DNA of 64,000 bases from Chloroflexota bacterium (GCA_009838915.1 VXQT01000019.1:1-64000), one strand, 5' to 3'; shown: positions 35,838-44,807, numbered from the stretch's first letter. Translations and numbers: made by a program. Notes: generated by a model from the letters alone, not told the origin.

Positions 35838-36638
35838 ATGGGCAAGCTCGACGGCAAGGTGGCGATCATCACCGGCGGCAACAGCGGAATCGGGGCGGAG
35901 ACGGGCCGCCTGTTCGCCTCCGAGGGCGCGAAGGTCATCCTCATGGCGCGACGCGTGGCGGAGGGCGAAGCGATCGTCGCCGAGATCAACGAATCCGGTG
36001 GAGAAGCGACATTCATTGCCTGTGACGTGGGCGACAACGACTCGGTCGTCGCAGCGGTCGAGCAGGCGGCCGGCACCTACGGACAGATCGACCTGCTGTT
36101 CAACAACGCCGGCGGCGGCGGCCCCGGAACGTTCCCCAATGAACCCAACGAGGACTGGCTCCGGGTGATCAACGTCAACCTGACCGGCACCTTCTATGTC
36201 AGCCAGGCAGTCTGGCCGCACATCGCGGCGCAGGGCGGCGGGGCCATTGTGAATATGTCCTCGCTCGCCGCTCAGCGCGGATTCTCCTCACGCATGCAGG
36301 ACGAGTTCGGCACCGCCTCGGCCTCCTATTACGCGGCCAAGGCAGGTGTCGACGCGCTCACGCGATACATGGCGGGGGCCGGAGGCCGGGACCACATCCG
36401 CGTCAACTGCGTCAGACCGGGTCAGATCATCACGCCGGGAGCGACGCGCGGCACGTACAACGATCCGGACGGCGGGCATCACGTCTTTGAGAAGATGTTC
36501 GACTTCGCGCAGATCGTGCAGGGGCCCGGCTACTCAATTGATGTCGCCAACCTGGTCCTCTTCCTGTCCTGCGACGATTCCCGCTTCATCACGGGAGAGA
36601 TCATCAACATCGACGGCGGCGTCGCGGCGAAGATCTAG
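35838..36638 (+). CDS. SDR-family oxidoreductase
   Basis: A 266-residue complete classical SDR. TGGNSGIG nucleotide motif, CDVGD, NNAGG, the Ser in NMSSLAAQ, YYAAK as the catalytic YxxxK, and ITGEIINIDGG at the end. The acidic/basic residue after strand 2 is Arg (MARR), suggesting NADP preference. A 14-residue insertion (RGFSSRMQDEFGTA) lies between the catalytic Ser and Tyr, longer than in most SDRs and probably shapes the substrate pocket. Substrate unknown. Confidence 0.92.
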   Translation: MGKLDGKVAIITGGNSGIGAETGRLFASEGAKVILMARRVAEGEAIVAEINESGGEATFIACDVGDNDSVVAAVEQAAGTYGQIDLLFNNAGGGGPGTFPNEPNEDWLRVINVNLTGTFYVSQAVWPHIAAQGGGAIVNMSSLAAQRGFSSRMQDEFGTASASYYAAKAGVDALTRYMAGAGGRDHIRVNCVRPGQIITPGATRGTYNDPDGGHHVFEKMFDFAQIVQGPGYSIDVANLVLFLSCDDSRFITGEIINIDGGVAAKI

Positions 36639-36653
36639 GGCGCGTCGTCAGGT

Positions 36654-37406
36654 TCAGCCCTCGTACTGCGGGTCGCGGCGCTCGGCAAAGGCGCGCGTGC
36701 CCTCGCGGGCGTCGTCGGAGCTGAAGGCGAGGCGCGAGTACTCCTGGTAGAGACGCAGGCCGTCGGCCAGGGACATATCGCGGCCGCGGCGGGCCAGTTC
36801 CTTGGTCAGGCGAATGGCCAGCGGGCTGTTGACTGCAATCTTCTCGGCCATGTCGTTGACTGCGCGAATCAGCTCCGACGGCTCCACCACCTGACTGACG
36901 AGGCCAATCCGCAGCGCCTCTTTCGCATCGATGAACTCACCGGTCAGCAGCAGGCGCATCGCGTCGGACGAGCCGACCAGTCCCGGCGTGCGCAGCGCCC
37001 CGTAGCCGTGCAAGATGCCCCAGCGCGGCTCGGGACAGCCGAACTGGGCGGTCGTGTCGCAGATGCGGATATCGCAATAGAGGGCGAGCTCCAGTCCGCC
37101 TGCGAGACAGTATCCAGTGATTGCGGCGATGGTCGGCTTGGCCGTCTCCAGCCCGTTGTCGAAGCGCTCGCCCGACCACGGCATCCAGGATTGTCGGTCG
37201 CCGAACTCCGTCAGGTCGTGCCCCGACGTAAACGCGCGGCCCGACCCGCTGATCACCACGCAGCGCACCTGCGGGTCGGCGTCCGCCTCGCGCAGGTGCT
37301 CGCCGATCGCCTGGTACATCTCGTCCGTCATCGCGTTGAGTTTTTCGGGACGCAGCAGCCGGATCGAAGCCGTGCGTCCCTCGACCGAGTATCCGATCTC
37401 TTCCAT
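36654..37406 (-). CDS. Enoyl-CoA hydratase/isomerase family protein
   Basis: A 250-residue crotonase-fold enzyme. The oxyanion-hole strands are GSGRAFTSGHDL and AAITGYCLAGGLELALYCDIRI; the region of the two catalytic glutamates reads AQFGCPEPRWGILHG, with one Glu conserved. Members add water to or isomerise 2-enoyl-CoA in beta-oxidation and aromatic breakdown. Start chosen at the Met after GGAGGGAACCTC, 6 bases downstream of the ribosome site; the upstream extension is non-family. Convergent with the SDR gene. Confidence 0.9.
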   Translation of the reverse strand: MEEIGYSVEGRTASIRLLRPEKLNAMTDEMYQAIGEHLREADADPQVRCVVISGSGRAFTSGHDLTEFGDRQSWMPWSGERFDNGLETAKPTIAAITGYCLAGGLELALYCDIRICDTTAQFGCPEPRWGILHGYGALRTPGLVGSSDAMRLLLTGEFIDAKEALRIGLVSQVVEPSELIRAVNDMAEKIAVNSPLAIRLTKELARRGRDMSLADGLRLYQEYSRLAFSSDDAREGTRAFAERRDPQYEG

Positions 37407-37555
37407 GAGGTTCCCTCCGCATTGACCCCAGGGGCCATCGGTGTTGTAGGTCAAGATAAGAAATCGCCCAGGCTGCGGGGCTGGGTGCAACCTGCATAGA
37501 ATGGTCCGCAGCAAGCAACCGCTCAGACGCCGCGCAGGAAGCGAAGGAGAGACCG

Positions 37556-37996
37556 ATGCAGGTTCGAGAACTCGGTCACGCAGTCATCAAGGTTCGCAAC
37601 CGCGAGCGCTCCGAACAGTTCTACGGCGAGGTGCTGGGCATGAAACTGGCAGCCCGCCACGAGCAGATGCCGATGACGTTCTACACGCTCGGCAACCACC
37701 ACGATCTGGCGCTGCTGGAGGTCGGCGAAGACGGACCCGAGACCGCCGACCCCAAGGCGCCCGGCCTCTACCACCTGGCCTTCTGCATCGGCGACACGCT
37801 GGAGGAATTGAAGTCCGCGCGCGACGAACTCGAAGCCGCCGGCGTCAAGGTCTACGCCACCATCGACCACACCGTCTCGCAATCGCTCTACCTCAACGAC
37901 CCCGACGGCAACGGCGTCGAGCTCTACGTCGACGGCTCCGACGTCTGGAAAACCGATCCGCAAGCCGTCGCCGGCGGAGTCCCGCTGGAGCTGTAA
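37556..37996 (+). CDS. Extradiol-type VOC protein
   Basis: A 146-residue VOC protein with candidate metal ligands His8 (LGHAVIKV), the His in YHLAFCIGD, and the Glu in DPDGNGVELYVD. This triad is the arrangement in one-domain extradiol dioxygenases and fosfomycin/glyoxalase-like enzymes, so unlike the other VOC genes here a catalytic role is credible. AAGGAGA ribosome site. The flavin-monooxygenase-like gene follows by 46 bases, through a CCGCGC-TTC-GCGCGG hairpin. Confidence 0.85.
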   Translation: MQVRELGHAVIKVRNRERSEQFYGEVLGMKLAARHEQMPMTFYTLGNHHDLALLEVGEDGPETADPKAPGLYHLAFCIGDTLEELKSARDELEAAGVKVYATIDHTVSQSLYLNDPDGNGVELYVDGSDVWKTDPQAVAGGVPLEL

Positions 37997-38042
37997 GGCG
38001 AACTCGTATCCATCATGTCCGCGCTTCGCGCGGGGGAGCCTG

Positions 38043-39209
38043 ATGACCCAGATCTTCGGCGCGACGCTCGAGGAACGCGAAGCGTTGCTCGCGGATGCCC
38101 GACGGATTGCGCCGGCGATCGGCGCGGCGGCGGATGAGATCGAGGCGGCCCGGCAGTTGCCGAAGCACGTGGTCAACCTGCTCAGGAGCGTCGGCGCGTT
38201 TCGGCTGATTCAACCGCGATGGCTGGGTGGACACGCAGCTGATCCGGTCACGCAGATCCTGTTCATCGCCGAGATTGCGAAGGCCGACGCGTCGGCGGGA
38301 TGGTGCGTGATGATCGGCTGCGTCAGCGGCTTTGTCTCGCGCGGCGTGGACCGCGACCTGGCGATGCGGATGTTCGCCGACCGCGATGCGGCATCGTGCG
38401 GCGGCGCCTTCCCGCCGGGCGTCGCGCGGCGCGTCGAAGCCGGCTACGTCGCCAACGGACGCTGGCCCTACATGAGCGGCATCACCCACTCGACCTGGGC
38501 GCAGTTCGCCTGTCGGCTGGTCGACGACGGCGGCGCGCCCGTCTCGCCCGCGCAGATCCTGCGCTTCGTTGTCCCTGTCGGCGATCTGATAGTGCACGAC
38601 ACCTGGCACACGTCCGGGATGTGCGGCACCGGCAGCCACGACGCCGAGGCCGTCGAGCTGTTCATCCCCGAAGAGCGCGTCCTGCCCGAGCGGGACCTGG
38701 GCCGCTCGGGTCTGGACGACCCGCTCAGCCATCTGTCCTGGCTGCTGCCCAAGCACATGGGCGTGCCGCTGGGCCTGACGCAGGGCGCGTACGAGGAAGT
38801 GCTGGCGATTGCCCAGGGGCGCGTCGCGATGCGCGGGGCGCTGCGCGACGATCCGCTGATGCAGTCCACCCTGGGCGAGACTGCCGCGCGGATCGCGTCC
38901 TGCCGCGCCTATACGCTGTCGGCGGCCGACGACGCCTGGCGGGAGTGCTGCGACACAGGCGAGCTCTCGGAAGTCACCCGCGCCCGCCTGCGGCTGGCGA
39001 TCACGCACGTGCACCAGGAGTCGGCCCGGGTGATGGAGCAGCTCTACTCGGTCGCGGGCTCCGCCGCGCTGTACACGGCACGTTCAACACTCGGTCGACG
39101 CCTGCGCGACATGCAGGCGATGAATCAGCACGTCGTGCTGGGCGCATCGAACTATGCCGCCGCCGCCCGAGTCCTGCTGGGCCTCAAGCCTTCCGCGCCA
39201 TTCTGGTAG
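38043..39209 (+). CDS. Acyl-CoA dehydrogenase-fold flavin monooxygenase (HpaB/HsaA/DszC-like)
   Basis: A 388-residue acyl-CoA dehydrogenase-fold protein of the group D flavin monooxygenases. LLRSVGAFRLIQPRWLGG, SAGWCVMIG, VNGRWPYMSGITHSTW (NGxWxxxSG FAD/substrate segment) and GTGSHDAEAVELFIPEERV match two-component aromatic hydroxylases rather than true dehydrogenases, which have a catalytic Glu absent here. It would need reduced flavin from a separate reductase, not seen nearby. A perfect hairpin (38019-38033) sits directly against the GGGGGAG ribosome site and could hinder initiation. Confidence 0.85.
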   Translation: MTQIFGATLEEREALLADARRIAPAIGAAADEIEAARQLPKHVVNLLRSVGAFRLIQPRWLGGHAADPVTQILFIAEIAKADASAGWCVMIGCVSGFVSRGVDRDLAMRMFADRDAASCGGAFPPGVARRVEAGYVANGRWPYMSGITHSTWAQFACRLVDDGGAPVSPAQILRFVVPVGDLIVHDTWHTSGMCGTGSHDAEAVELFIPEERVLPERDLGRSGLDDPLSHLSWLLPKHMGVPLGLTQGAYEEVLAIAQGRVAMRGALRDDPLMQSTLGETAARIASCRAYTLSAADDAWRECCDTGELSEVTRARLRLAITHVHQESARVMEQLYSVAGSAALYTARSTLGRRLRDMQAMNQHVVLGASNYAAAARVLLGLKPSAPFW

Positions 39210-39275
39210 CGGAGCCGGTTGCTGCATAGGAGGCGGCGCTACACTTCAGCGGCGGGTTGGGTGTGGGAAGCTCCG

Positions 39276-40949
39276 ATGTCCAAGTCAGCGGCAGTTCTGC
39301 GACCGCGCGTGATCGTGCGCGATTGTGCCGCGCTCCACAGCCGGTTTCGGTTGTGGCTCGCGTTACTGGCCGTTGCCTCTGTTTTCTGGATTCCTGCCGC
39401 TGAAGGCGCCCAACTCGAGCCCTCGCCGCCATCTATCATCACGGACCATGCCGAGCCGCTCTCAGAGTCGGCGTCGACACCGCGAACCGCGCGCGTCGTC
39501 GCCGCGCATTGGGCGGCGATCACCGACCAGCGTCGCGACGTGCTCGACATCAGCCGCGCGGATGTGATCCGCATCCTCCAAGGCCGCACGCTCGACTGGT
39601 CGGAGCTTGGCGGGACGGCATTGCCGATACGCGTGTACCTGCCCCGATCGCAGGTCCGTCCCGTCGCCCGCGCGCTCGGAGTCGGGCTGGGCGAACTTCG
39701 AGTCGAGCTGGTTGCCGACCATCGAGTCGTGCAGCAGGTAGCAGCGACGCCCGGAGCATTCGCCTTGATCAGCCCTGAGCATCTCGCCTTGGGCGTTCTG
39801 GCCCTGACTGTAGACGGCCACGACCCCTACCGCGATCCCGGGCGAGCGTCGCCGCTGAAGCTCTGGCGTTGGCTCCCTGCACCGCGAACGCTCGCCGAAC
39901 TGCAGAGGCTCACCACCGCACTGGCCAGTCATGCGCGGCAGTTCGATCCTGTCGGTATGGCGGTCACCGGCGAACTGATCCCCGTGCGCTGCGCCAATCA
40001 CGTGCTGGCACTGCTCGACGACTACGACGCGATGTTCAGTGGCGTGCGCGACTCGCTGCTGGCTGCCGACCTCACCGTCGCGCCGCTTGAACATCCACTC
40101 ACCGCGAACGCCGAGTTGACGCCCTGCGTCGAGACCGTGATCTTCACCGGCAGCCACCGCGTCGCGCCGGCGATGGCCAACGCGGGGATCGATGTGGTGT
40201 TCACGATCGGCAATCACATGATGGACTGCTGGGGCGGCTGCAACGGCGTCGCGGCGCTCTACGAGACCTTGGACCGCTTGCACGCCGCGGGCATGGTCAC
40301 GGTTGGCGCGGGCGAGAGCCTTGAGGCCGCCCGAATCCCCGGACTGGTCAGCGTGCAAACGAGGTCAGGACCGGTCAGCTTCGCCTTCCTCGGCTACGAC
40401 TTCATCGCGCCGTGGTATCACGCCGAGGACGATCAGCCGGGAACGGCCCCGCTCGAAGCCAGGCATCTGCGCGAGGACATCGGCGCAGCAAGAGAGCTGG
40501 CCGATCACGTGATCGTGGGCGCGAACTGGGGCATCGAGTACGTCTCGAATCCGGTCCTCTACCAGCGCGACCTGGCCGGCATCGCCATGGAGGCCGGTGC
40601 CAGCCTGCTGGTTGGCAATCATCCCCACTGGGTGCAGGCGATCGAGCATTTCGACAATGCGTTGGTCGCCTACTCGTTTGGCAACTTCATCTTCGACCAG
40701 AGTTGGTCGGTCCAGGTCACCCAGGGCATGTTGATGGAGCTCGGCTTCACCAACGAGCGGCTGCTTGGCTACCGGGTCCGACCCGTCATCATCCGCGCCC
40801 ATAGCCGCAATCTGCCCTGGCGCTACCGGCCCGAGTTCGTTGATCCGGCCGGCGCCGGACGGCCGGTCATGGAGCGCATCTGGAACGCGACCGATCGGCT
40901 GCCCAACCGCCCGCCAACAGCAGCTACCATCCCTGAGAACCGCAACTAG
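39276..40949 (+). CDS. CapA-family metallophosphatase-fold protein with N-terminal binding-protein-like domain
   Basis: A 557-residue exported protein. A signal/anchor segment (about residues 24-46, LWLALLAVASVFWIPAAEGA) leads into a domain at about 65-190 with ISRADVIRILQGRTLDWSEL and GTALPIRVYLP, which resembles PstS/PBP-like-2 solute-binding domains. From about residue 230 comes the CapA core: VTGELIPVR, TIGNHMMDCWGG (metal-ligand GNHxxD), GANWGIEYV, VGNHPHWVQ and YSFGNFIFD. CapA proteins take part in poly-gamma-glutamate or other surface polymer handling. The ATG start is chosen ahead of the signal. SMP-30 gene follows by 14 bases. Confidence 0.88.
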   Translation: MSKSAAVLRPRVIVRDCAALHSRFRLWLALLAVASVFWIPAAEGAQLEPSPPSIITDHAEPLSESASTPRTARVVAAHWAAITDQRRDVLDISRADVIRILQGRTLDWSELGGTALPIRVYLPRSQVRPVARALGVGLGELRVELVADHRVVQQVAATPGAFALISPEHLALGVLALTVDGHDPYRDPGRASPLKLWRWLPAPRTLAELQRLTTALASHARQFDPVGMAVTGELIPVRCANHVLALLDDYDAMFSGVRDSLLAADLTVAPLEHPLTANAELTPCVETVIFTGSHRVAPAMANAGIDVVFTIGNHMMDCWGGCNGVAALYETLDRLHAAGMVTVGAGESLEAARIPGLVSVQTRSGPVSFAFLGYDFIAPWYHAEDDQPGTAPLEARHLREDIGAARELADHVIVGANWGIEYVSNPVLYQRDLAGIAMEAGASLLVGNHPHWVQAIEHFDNALVAYSFGNFIFDQSWSVQVTQGMLMELGFTNERLLGYRVRPVIIRAHSRNLPWRYRPEFVDPAGAGRPVMERIWNATDRLPNRPPTAATIPENRN

Positions 40950-40963
40950 ATGAGGCATTCATC

Positions 40964-41875
40964 GTGAGAATCGAAGACGACAATGGCATTTCCGGACTGC
41001 TGATCGGTGAGGAGACCCGCCTCTGCGGCGGGTTCGGATTCATCGAGGGGCCGATCTGGATTGCGTCCGATCAGGCACTCGTGTTCAGCGACATTCCCGG
41101 CAATCGCCAGCACATCTGGCGGCCGGGCGACGCCGAGGCGGCCGTCTACCGCGAGCCCTCCGGCTGGTCCAACGGGCTGACGTTGGACGCCGACGGCAAC
41201 CTGCTCGCCTGCGAGCACGGCGGCCGGCGCGTGTCCAGCGCGCCGTACGGCTCGCCCGGCGGCGAGACATCGCTGGCCGACACCTGGGACGGCAAGCAGC
41301 TCAACAGCCCCAACGACCTGGTCGTCCACTCGTCGGGCGCGATCTTCTTCACGGACCCGATCTACGGCATGGATTCGGGCCGCACGCCGCGCTTCGGCCA
41401 GGAAGGGCAGACGCAGGAGCTTGATTTCCAGGGCGTCTATCGGATCGATCCCGACGGGTCGCTGCACTGCGTCGCGCCGACCGGCTTCTCCAATCCCAAC
41501 GGGCTCGCCTTCACTCCGGACGAGTCGCAGCTCTACATCGGTGATTCGCAGGAGGGCTTGATCTGGCGCTACGAGGTGAACGCCGACCTCACGCTCGGCG
41601 ACCGCGTGCTGTTCGTCGACCAGTCCAACGACGACCGCCGCGGCGCGCCCGACGGGATGAAAGTCGACAGGGACGGCCGCCTCTGGACCACGGGCGCGGG
41701 CGGCGTCTCGGCGCACGCCGCCGACGGAGCCTACCTCGGCGTATTCGAGATGGACGAGCACGCCGCCAACTTGACCTTCGGCGGCGACGAATTCTCCACC
41801 CTCTACATGACCGCCGGCACCACCCTGTTCAGTATCGAGACGGCAGTGCGCGGGATCGTCCCGGGGTCGCGGTAG
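40964..41875 (+). CDS. SMP-30/gluconolactonase-like hydrolase
   Basis: A 303-residue six-bladed propeller. FIEGPIWIASDQALVFSDIPGNR supplies the metal Glu, SGWSNGLTLDADGNLLACEHGGRRV and LNSPNDLVVHSSGAIFFTDPIYG are blade motifs with the Asn ligand, and NPNGLAFTPDESQLYIGDS ends in the Asp region. Members open sugar lactones such as gluconolactone, or other lactones. GTG start. With the upstream dienelactone hydrolase this is the second lactonase-type gene in the window. The Rieske gene follows by 38 bases. Confidence 0.9.
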   Translation: MRIEDDNGISGLLIGEETRLCGGFGFIEGPIWIASDQALVFSDIPGNRQHIWRPGDAEAAVYREPSGWSNGLTLDADGNLLACEHGGRRVSSAPYGSPGGETSLADTWDGKQLNSPNDLVVHSSGAIFFTDPIYGMDSGRTPRFGQEGQTQELDFQGVYRIDPDGSLHCVAPTGFSNPNGLAFTPDESQLYIGDSQEGLIWRYEVNADLTLGDRVLFVDQSNDDRRGAPDGMKVDRDGRLWTTGAGGVSAHAADGAYLGVFEMDEHAANLTFGGDEFSTLYMTAGTTLFSIETAVRGIVPGSR

Positions 41876-41913
41876 TAGAGCGCTTCGACGAGTCCAGAGG
41901 GGGCGCGACACTG

Positions 41914-43074
41914 ATGGTCGTCACCAATCCGCTCGACTTGCTCGATTACGCCATGGCGCCGTTGCGCTCGGCCAGAGCGCTGCCCTTCGCTGCCTATCGC
42001 GATCCGGCGCTCTTCAACCTGGAGATGGAGCAGCTCTTCCGCGGCGACTGGGTGGCGGTCTGCCCGGCCAACGCACTGTCGGGGCCCGGCGACTACATCG
42101 CGCTCCACGTCGGCGGCGAACCGCTTGCCATCGTTCGCGGCGAAGACGGTGAGTTGCGCGCGCTCTCCAACGTCTGCCGACACCGCGGCACGCTGATGCT
42201 TGATTCGGGCGTCGATTGCCTCGAGGGCGGCACGATCGTCTGCCCCTATCACGCCTGGAGTTACGACGACTCCGGCGTGTTTCGGGGAGCGCCCTACGCA
42301 CAGGGACTCAAGATCAATCCGCAAGAACACAGCCTGCCGCAGTTCCGGGTCGAAGTCTGGATGGGCGTCGTCTTCGTCTGTCTCAATCCCGACGCGCCGC
42401 CGCTGACGGAGCGGTTGGCCGGCATCGCGCCGCGCCTGGCCGAGTTCGACATGCCGTCCTATCACGTGGCAGGACCGCTGGCGGCACCCGAAGTCTGGGA
42501 CGCCAACTGGAAGCTGATCCTCGAGAACGGGATGGAGAGCTATCACCTGTTCAAGGTGCACAAGGACACGCTGGAACAGATCACGCCCACGCGCGGCGCC
42601 TACTACATCGAGGGTTCCGCCGCCTGGACGCTGACCGGCGGCGCGATCGTCGAGGATTCCGGCTCTGGCATTGTCGGCCAGCTCCTCAACCGCCTGTTCT
42701 GGAGCAGCAGTGGCGGCGACCACTACACCCTGGTCTCGATTCCGCCGTCGTTCGTCGGCGTGGTCACGGACGAGTCCTGGGACTGGATCGTAGTCCACCC
42801 GATCAGTCCGACATCGACCAGCGTGTTTCAGGGGTCGCTGACGAAGCAGTCGGTCGATCGGGTGAGCCAGCGGATCGCGGACGGCTACGCGTCGGCGTTT
42901 CTCGAAGAAGACCGGGCAATCTGCGAGCGAGCGCAGGCCGGGATGGCGTCACGCCACTCGCAGGGCGGGCGGCTGGTCCCGCTCGAGCGCGTCGTGGTCG
43001 ACTTTCACCACTATCTGGGCTGGCGCCTGACCGGCCAACAGCCGCCGGCGCCGCACGTGGAGGTGTCACGATGA
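41914..43074 (+). CDS. Rieske non-heme iron oxygenase, alpha subunit
   Basis: A 386-residue terminal oxygenase. The Rieske 2Fe-2S ligands are Cys88 and His90 (CRHRG) and Cys110 and His113 (CPYHAW). The mononuclear iron site lies in ENGMESYHLFKVH, giving the two histidines of the facial triad. Such enzymes add oxygen to aromatic rings or demethylate quaternary amines using electrons from a reductase that is not encoded here. The ribosome site is the purine run CAGAGGGGGCGC, which also matches the tail of the dispersed repeat. Overlaps the next gene by 4 bases. Confidence 0.92.
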   Translation: MVVTNPLDLLDYAMAPLRSARALPFAAYRDPALFNLEMEQLFRGDWVAVCPANALSGPGDYIALHVGGEPLAIVRGEDGELRALSNVCRHRGTLMLDSGVDCLEGGTIVCPYHAWSYDDSGVFRGAPYAQGLKINPQEHSLPQFRVEVWMGVVFVCLNPDAPPLTERLAGIAPRLAEFDMPSYHVAGPLAAPEVWDANWKLILENGMESYHLFKVHKDTLEQITPTRGAYYIEGSAAWTLTGGAIVEDSGSGIVGQLLNRLFWSSSGGDHYTLVSIPPSFVGVVTDESWDWIVVHPISPTSTSVFQGSLTKQSVDRVSQRIADGYASAFLEEDRAICERAQAGMASRHSQGGRLVPLERVVVDFHHYLGWRLTGQQPPAPHVEVSR

Positions 43075-43370
43075 GCTTCGATCGACGCGGTGAAGGGGGG
43101 CTGCTGCAGAGCAAGAACAGCCAGTGGCTCAATCTGGTTGTGCTGGCAATCCTGATTGTCGCGATCGGGCTGGATTTCACACCTGTATGGGGTTGGCTGT
43201 TCCTCGTCTGGGCGCTGCTTGCCGTGGTCAACGGCGCGACCTTCGTGCTTGAGCCGATCTATCGCAGCGAACACCCTCGGCTGTTCTGGTTCGTGACGTT
43301 GTTCTGGTTCGTCCTCAGCCTGGTCGTGATCGCCAACGACTTCGGCGCATTCGGCTCGAGCTACTACTAG
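43071..43370 (+). CDS. Small three-helix membrane protein coupled to the Rieske oxygenase gene
   Basis: A 99-residue protein in a different frame from the Rieske gene, starting at the ATGA overlap. After a short polar N-terminus (MSFDRRGEGG) it has three membrane segments: about residues 20-37 (LNLVVLAILIVAIGLDF), 40-58 (WGWLFLVWALLAVVNGAT) and 72-90 (LFWFVTLFWFVLSLVVI). No known motif. The overlap suggests coupled translation, so it may anchor or assist the oxygenase; that is inference. It is easily missed because a long out-of-frame reading runs across its start. Confidence 0.7.
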   Translation: MSFDRRGEGGLLQSKNSQWLNLVVLAILIVAIGLDFTPVWGWLFLVWALLAVVNGATFVLEPIYRSEHPRLFWFVTLFWFVLSLVVIANDFGAFGSSYY

Positions 43371-43855
43371 CCCGCTTGGCGCAGGACGGACTCGAACACC
43401 TCCAGCGTTCGCTTTGTGAACAGCCACATGTTCTCTTCGCGATCCTCGATGCCGGTCTCCAGCGTCTCGACGTATTCGGACGGCCCGGCGATGGCGATGC
43501 AGGTGTGGCCGGAGGCGTCTCCGTAGACGTTGCCGCCCGGTCCGGCGGCGCCGGTCTCGCCGATGCCCCAGGTCGCGCCCAGGCGCCCGCGGATCGTCTC
43601 GGCGATGATCCGCGCGTAGGGTTCGCTGCTGGAGCGGACGCCGGGATAATCGTCGAGGTCGATGCCAAGGAATTCGGTGCGCGCGACCAGCGTGTAGGTG
43701 ACGGCCGCGCCCCGGTAGTAGCGCGATGCGCCGGGGATCGACAGCAGCGCGGCCGAGACCATGCCGCCGGCGGTCGTCTCGCAGATCGCGACTGTCTCGC
43801 CTCGCTCGCGCAGCAGTGCGGCGATGCTCTTGGCCATCGGTTGCAGTGGTTGCAT
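43367..43855 (-). CDS. CinA-family C-terminal domain protein (PncC-like NMN amidohydrolase)
   Basis: A 162-residue stand-alone CinA C-terminal domain, which deamidates nicotinamide mononucleotide in NAD recycling. AICETTAGGMVSAALLSIPGASRYYRGAAVTY is the usual AESxTGGxxxxxLtxxPGaSxxfxGgvvtY block, with Thr in place of Ser, and GIGETGAAGPGG is the conserved GxxGPGG motif. Convergent with the small membrane gene, overlapping 4 bases. Confidence 0.88.
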   Translation of the reverse strand: MQPLQPMAKSIAALLRERGETVAICETTAGGMVSAALLSIPGASRYYRGAAVTYTLVARTEFLGIDLDDYPGVRSSSEPYARIIAETIRGRLGATWGIGETGAAGPGGNVYGDASGHTCIAIAGPSEYVETLETGIEDREENMWLFTKRTLEVFESVLRQAG

Positions 43856-43898
43856 GTTGTTCCTCCTCGTCCGACACGCAGGCTAGTCGGCTGAAGCC

Positions 43899-43944
43899 TG
43901 CCCCCTCTGCCTGCGGCAGCTCCCCCCGCTCTGCGGGGGGAGAG
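43899..43944 (-). repeat. Dispersed two-hairpin palindromic repeat, copy 2
   Basis: Read on the minus strand: CTCTCCCCCCGC-AGA-style turn-GCGGGGGGAG, then CTGCC-GCA-GGCAG, ending CAGAGGGGGCA. It matches copy 1 at 7076-7125 with the first hairpin almost identical and the second hairpin changed on both arms so that pairing is kept. It lies between the CinA-like start and the ThuA gene. Confidence 0.7.
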
Positions 43945-43994
43945 AATCGAGCGGCTAGCATCGGAGCAAGTTCGAGAAGCCGGAAGGATCCGCC

Positions 43995-44807
43995 ATGAGC
44001 ACACCGATTCGCGTCCACGTTGTCGCCGGGGGATTTCCTCCAGGGCAGCACGCCGGTCACGACATCGACTACGCGCGCATGCGCATCTTGACCGCGCTGC
44101 AGGCGAACGAGAACGTCCACACGACGGTCAGCGGCGATTTCACCGACTGCCACAAGTGGATCCGCGACGCACACCTGATGATCTGCTACGTCGCGGGGCC
44201 GTTCGCCGACGAGTACCAGACCGGCGTGATCCGCGACTGGCTCGGCGAGGGCGGCCGCTGGCTGGCGCTGCACGGATCCTCGGGCGGCAAGGCGGAGCGG
44301 ATCGGCCGCGAGGACGGCCGCCGGCGCTGGGTCAAGACCGACTACCACGAGGCGTTGGGCGGCTTCTTCCTCACTCATCCGCCGATCCAGGAGATGAACG
44401 TCGCGGTGGCCGACGCCAACCATCCGCTGACCCACAATCTGCCGTCATCGTTCCCGGTCCAGGACGAGCCTTACATGGTCGAGATCATGCATCCCGACAC
44501 GCAGGTGCTGCTGACGACCGAGGACATCACCTCGCCGCCCTACGTTGACGAAATCTACGGCGGCGACTCTGCGTTGCTGCCCGACGGCAGATCGCACGCG
44601 CTCGGTTTCGCGCGCAAGGTCGGCGAAGGCGAGGTCGCCTACATCGCGCCGGGACACTGTCACACGCCCTTGACCAACGTGCAGTCGTCGGTGCACGAGA
44701 GCATCTCGGCAGACGGCGTCCCCCCGCTCCGCTTCCGAGGCCCCTGGGAGACCGACGCCTACGAGCAACTGCTCCGCAACGCGATCGACTGGGGCACCGG
44801 CGCCTAG
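43995..44807 (+). CDS. ThuA-domain protein
   Basis: A 270-residue protein with the class I glutamine-amidotransferase-like fold of ThuA. VVAGGFPPGQHAGHDIDY replaces the usual G-x-x-x-H-x(D) opening, LMICYVAGPFADEYQTGVIRDWLGEGGRWLALHGSS is the core, and the C-terminal GEGEVAYIAPGHCHTPLTN contains the conserved GH(T). ThuA is linked to trehalose and other sugar use, but its chemistry is not settled. Its stop overlaps the convergent amidase stop by 4 bases. Confidence 0.85.
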   Translation: MSTPIRVHVVAGGFPPGQHAGHDIDYARMRILTALQANENVHTTVSGDFTDCHKWIRDAHLMICYVAGPFADEYQTGVIRDWLGEGGRWLALHGSSGGKAERIGREDGRRRWVKTDYHEALGGFFLTHPPIQEMNVAVADANHPLTHNLPSSFPVQDEPYMVEIMHPDTQVLLTTEDITSPPYVDEIYGGDSALLPDGRSHALGFARKVGEGEVAYIAPGHCHTPLTNVQSSVHESISADGVPPLRFRGPWETDAYEQLLRNAIDWGTGA

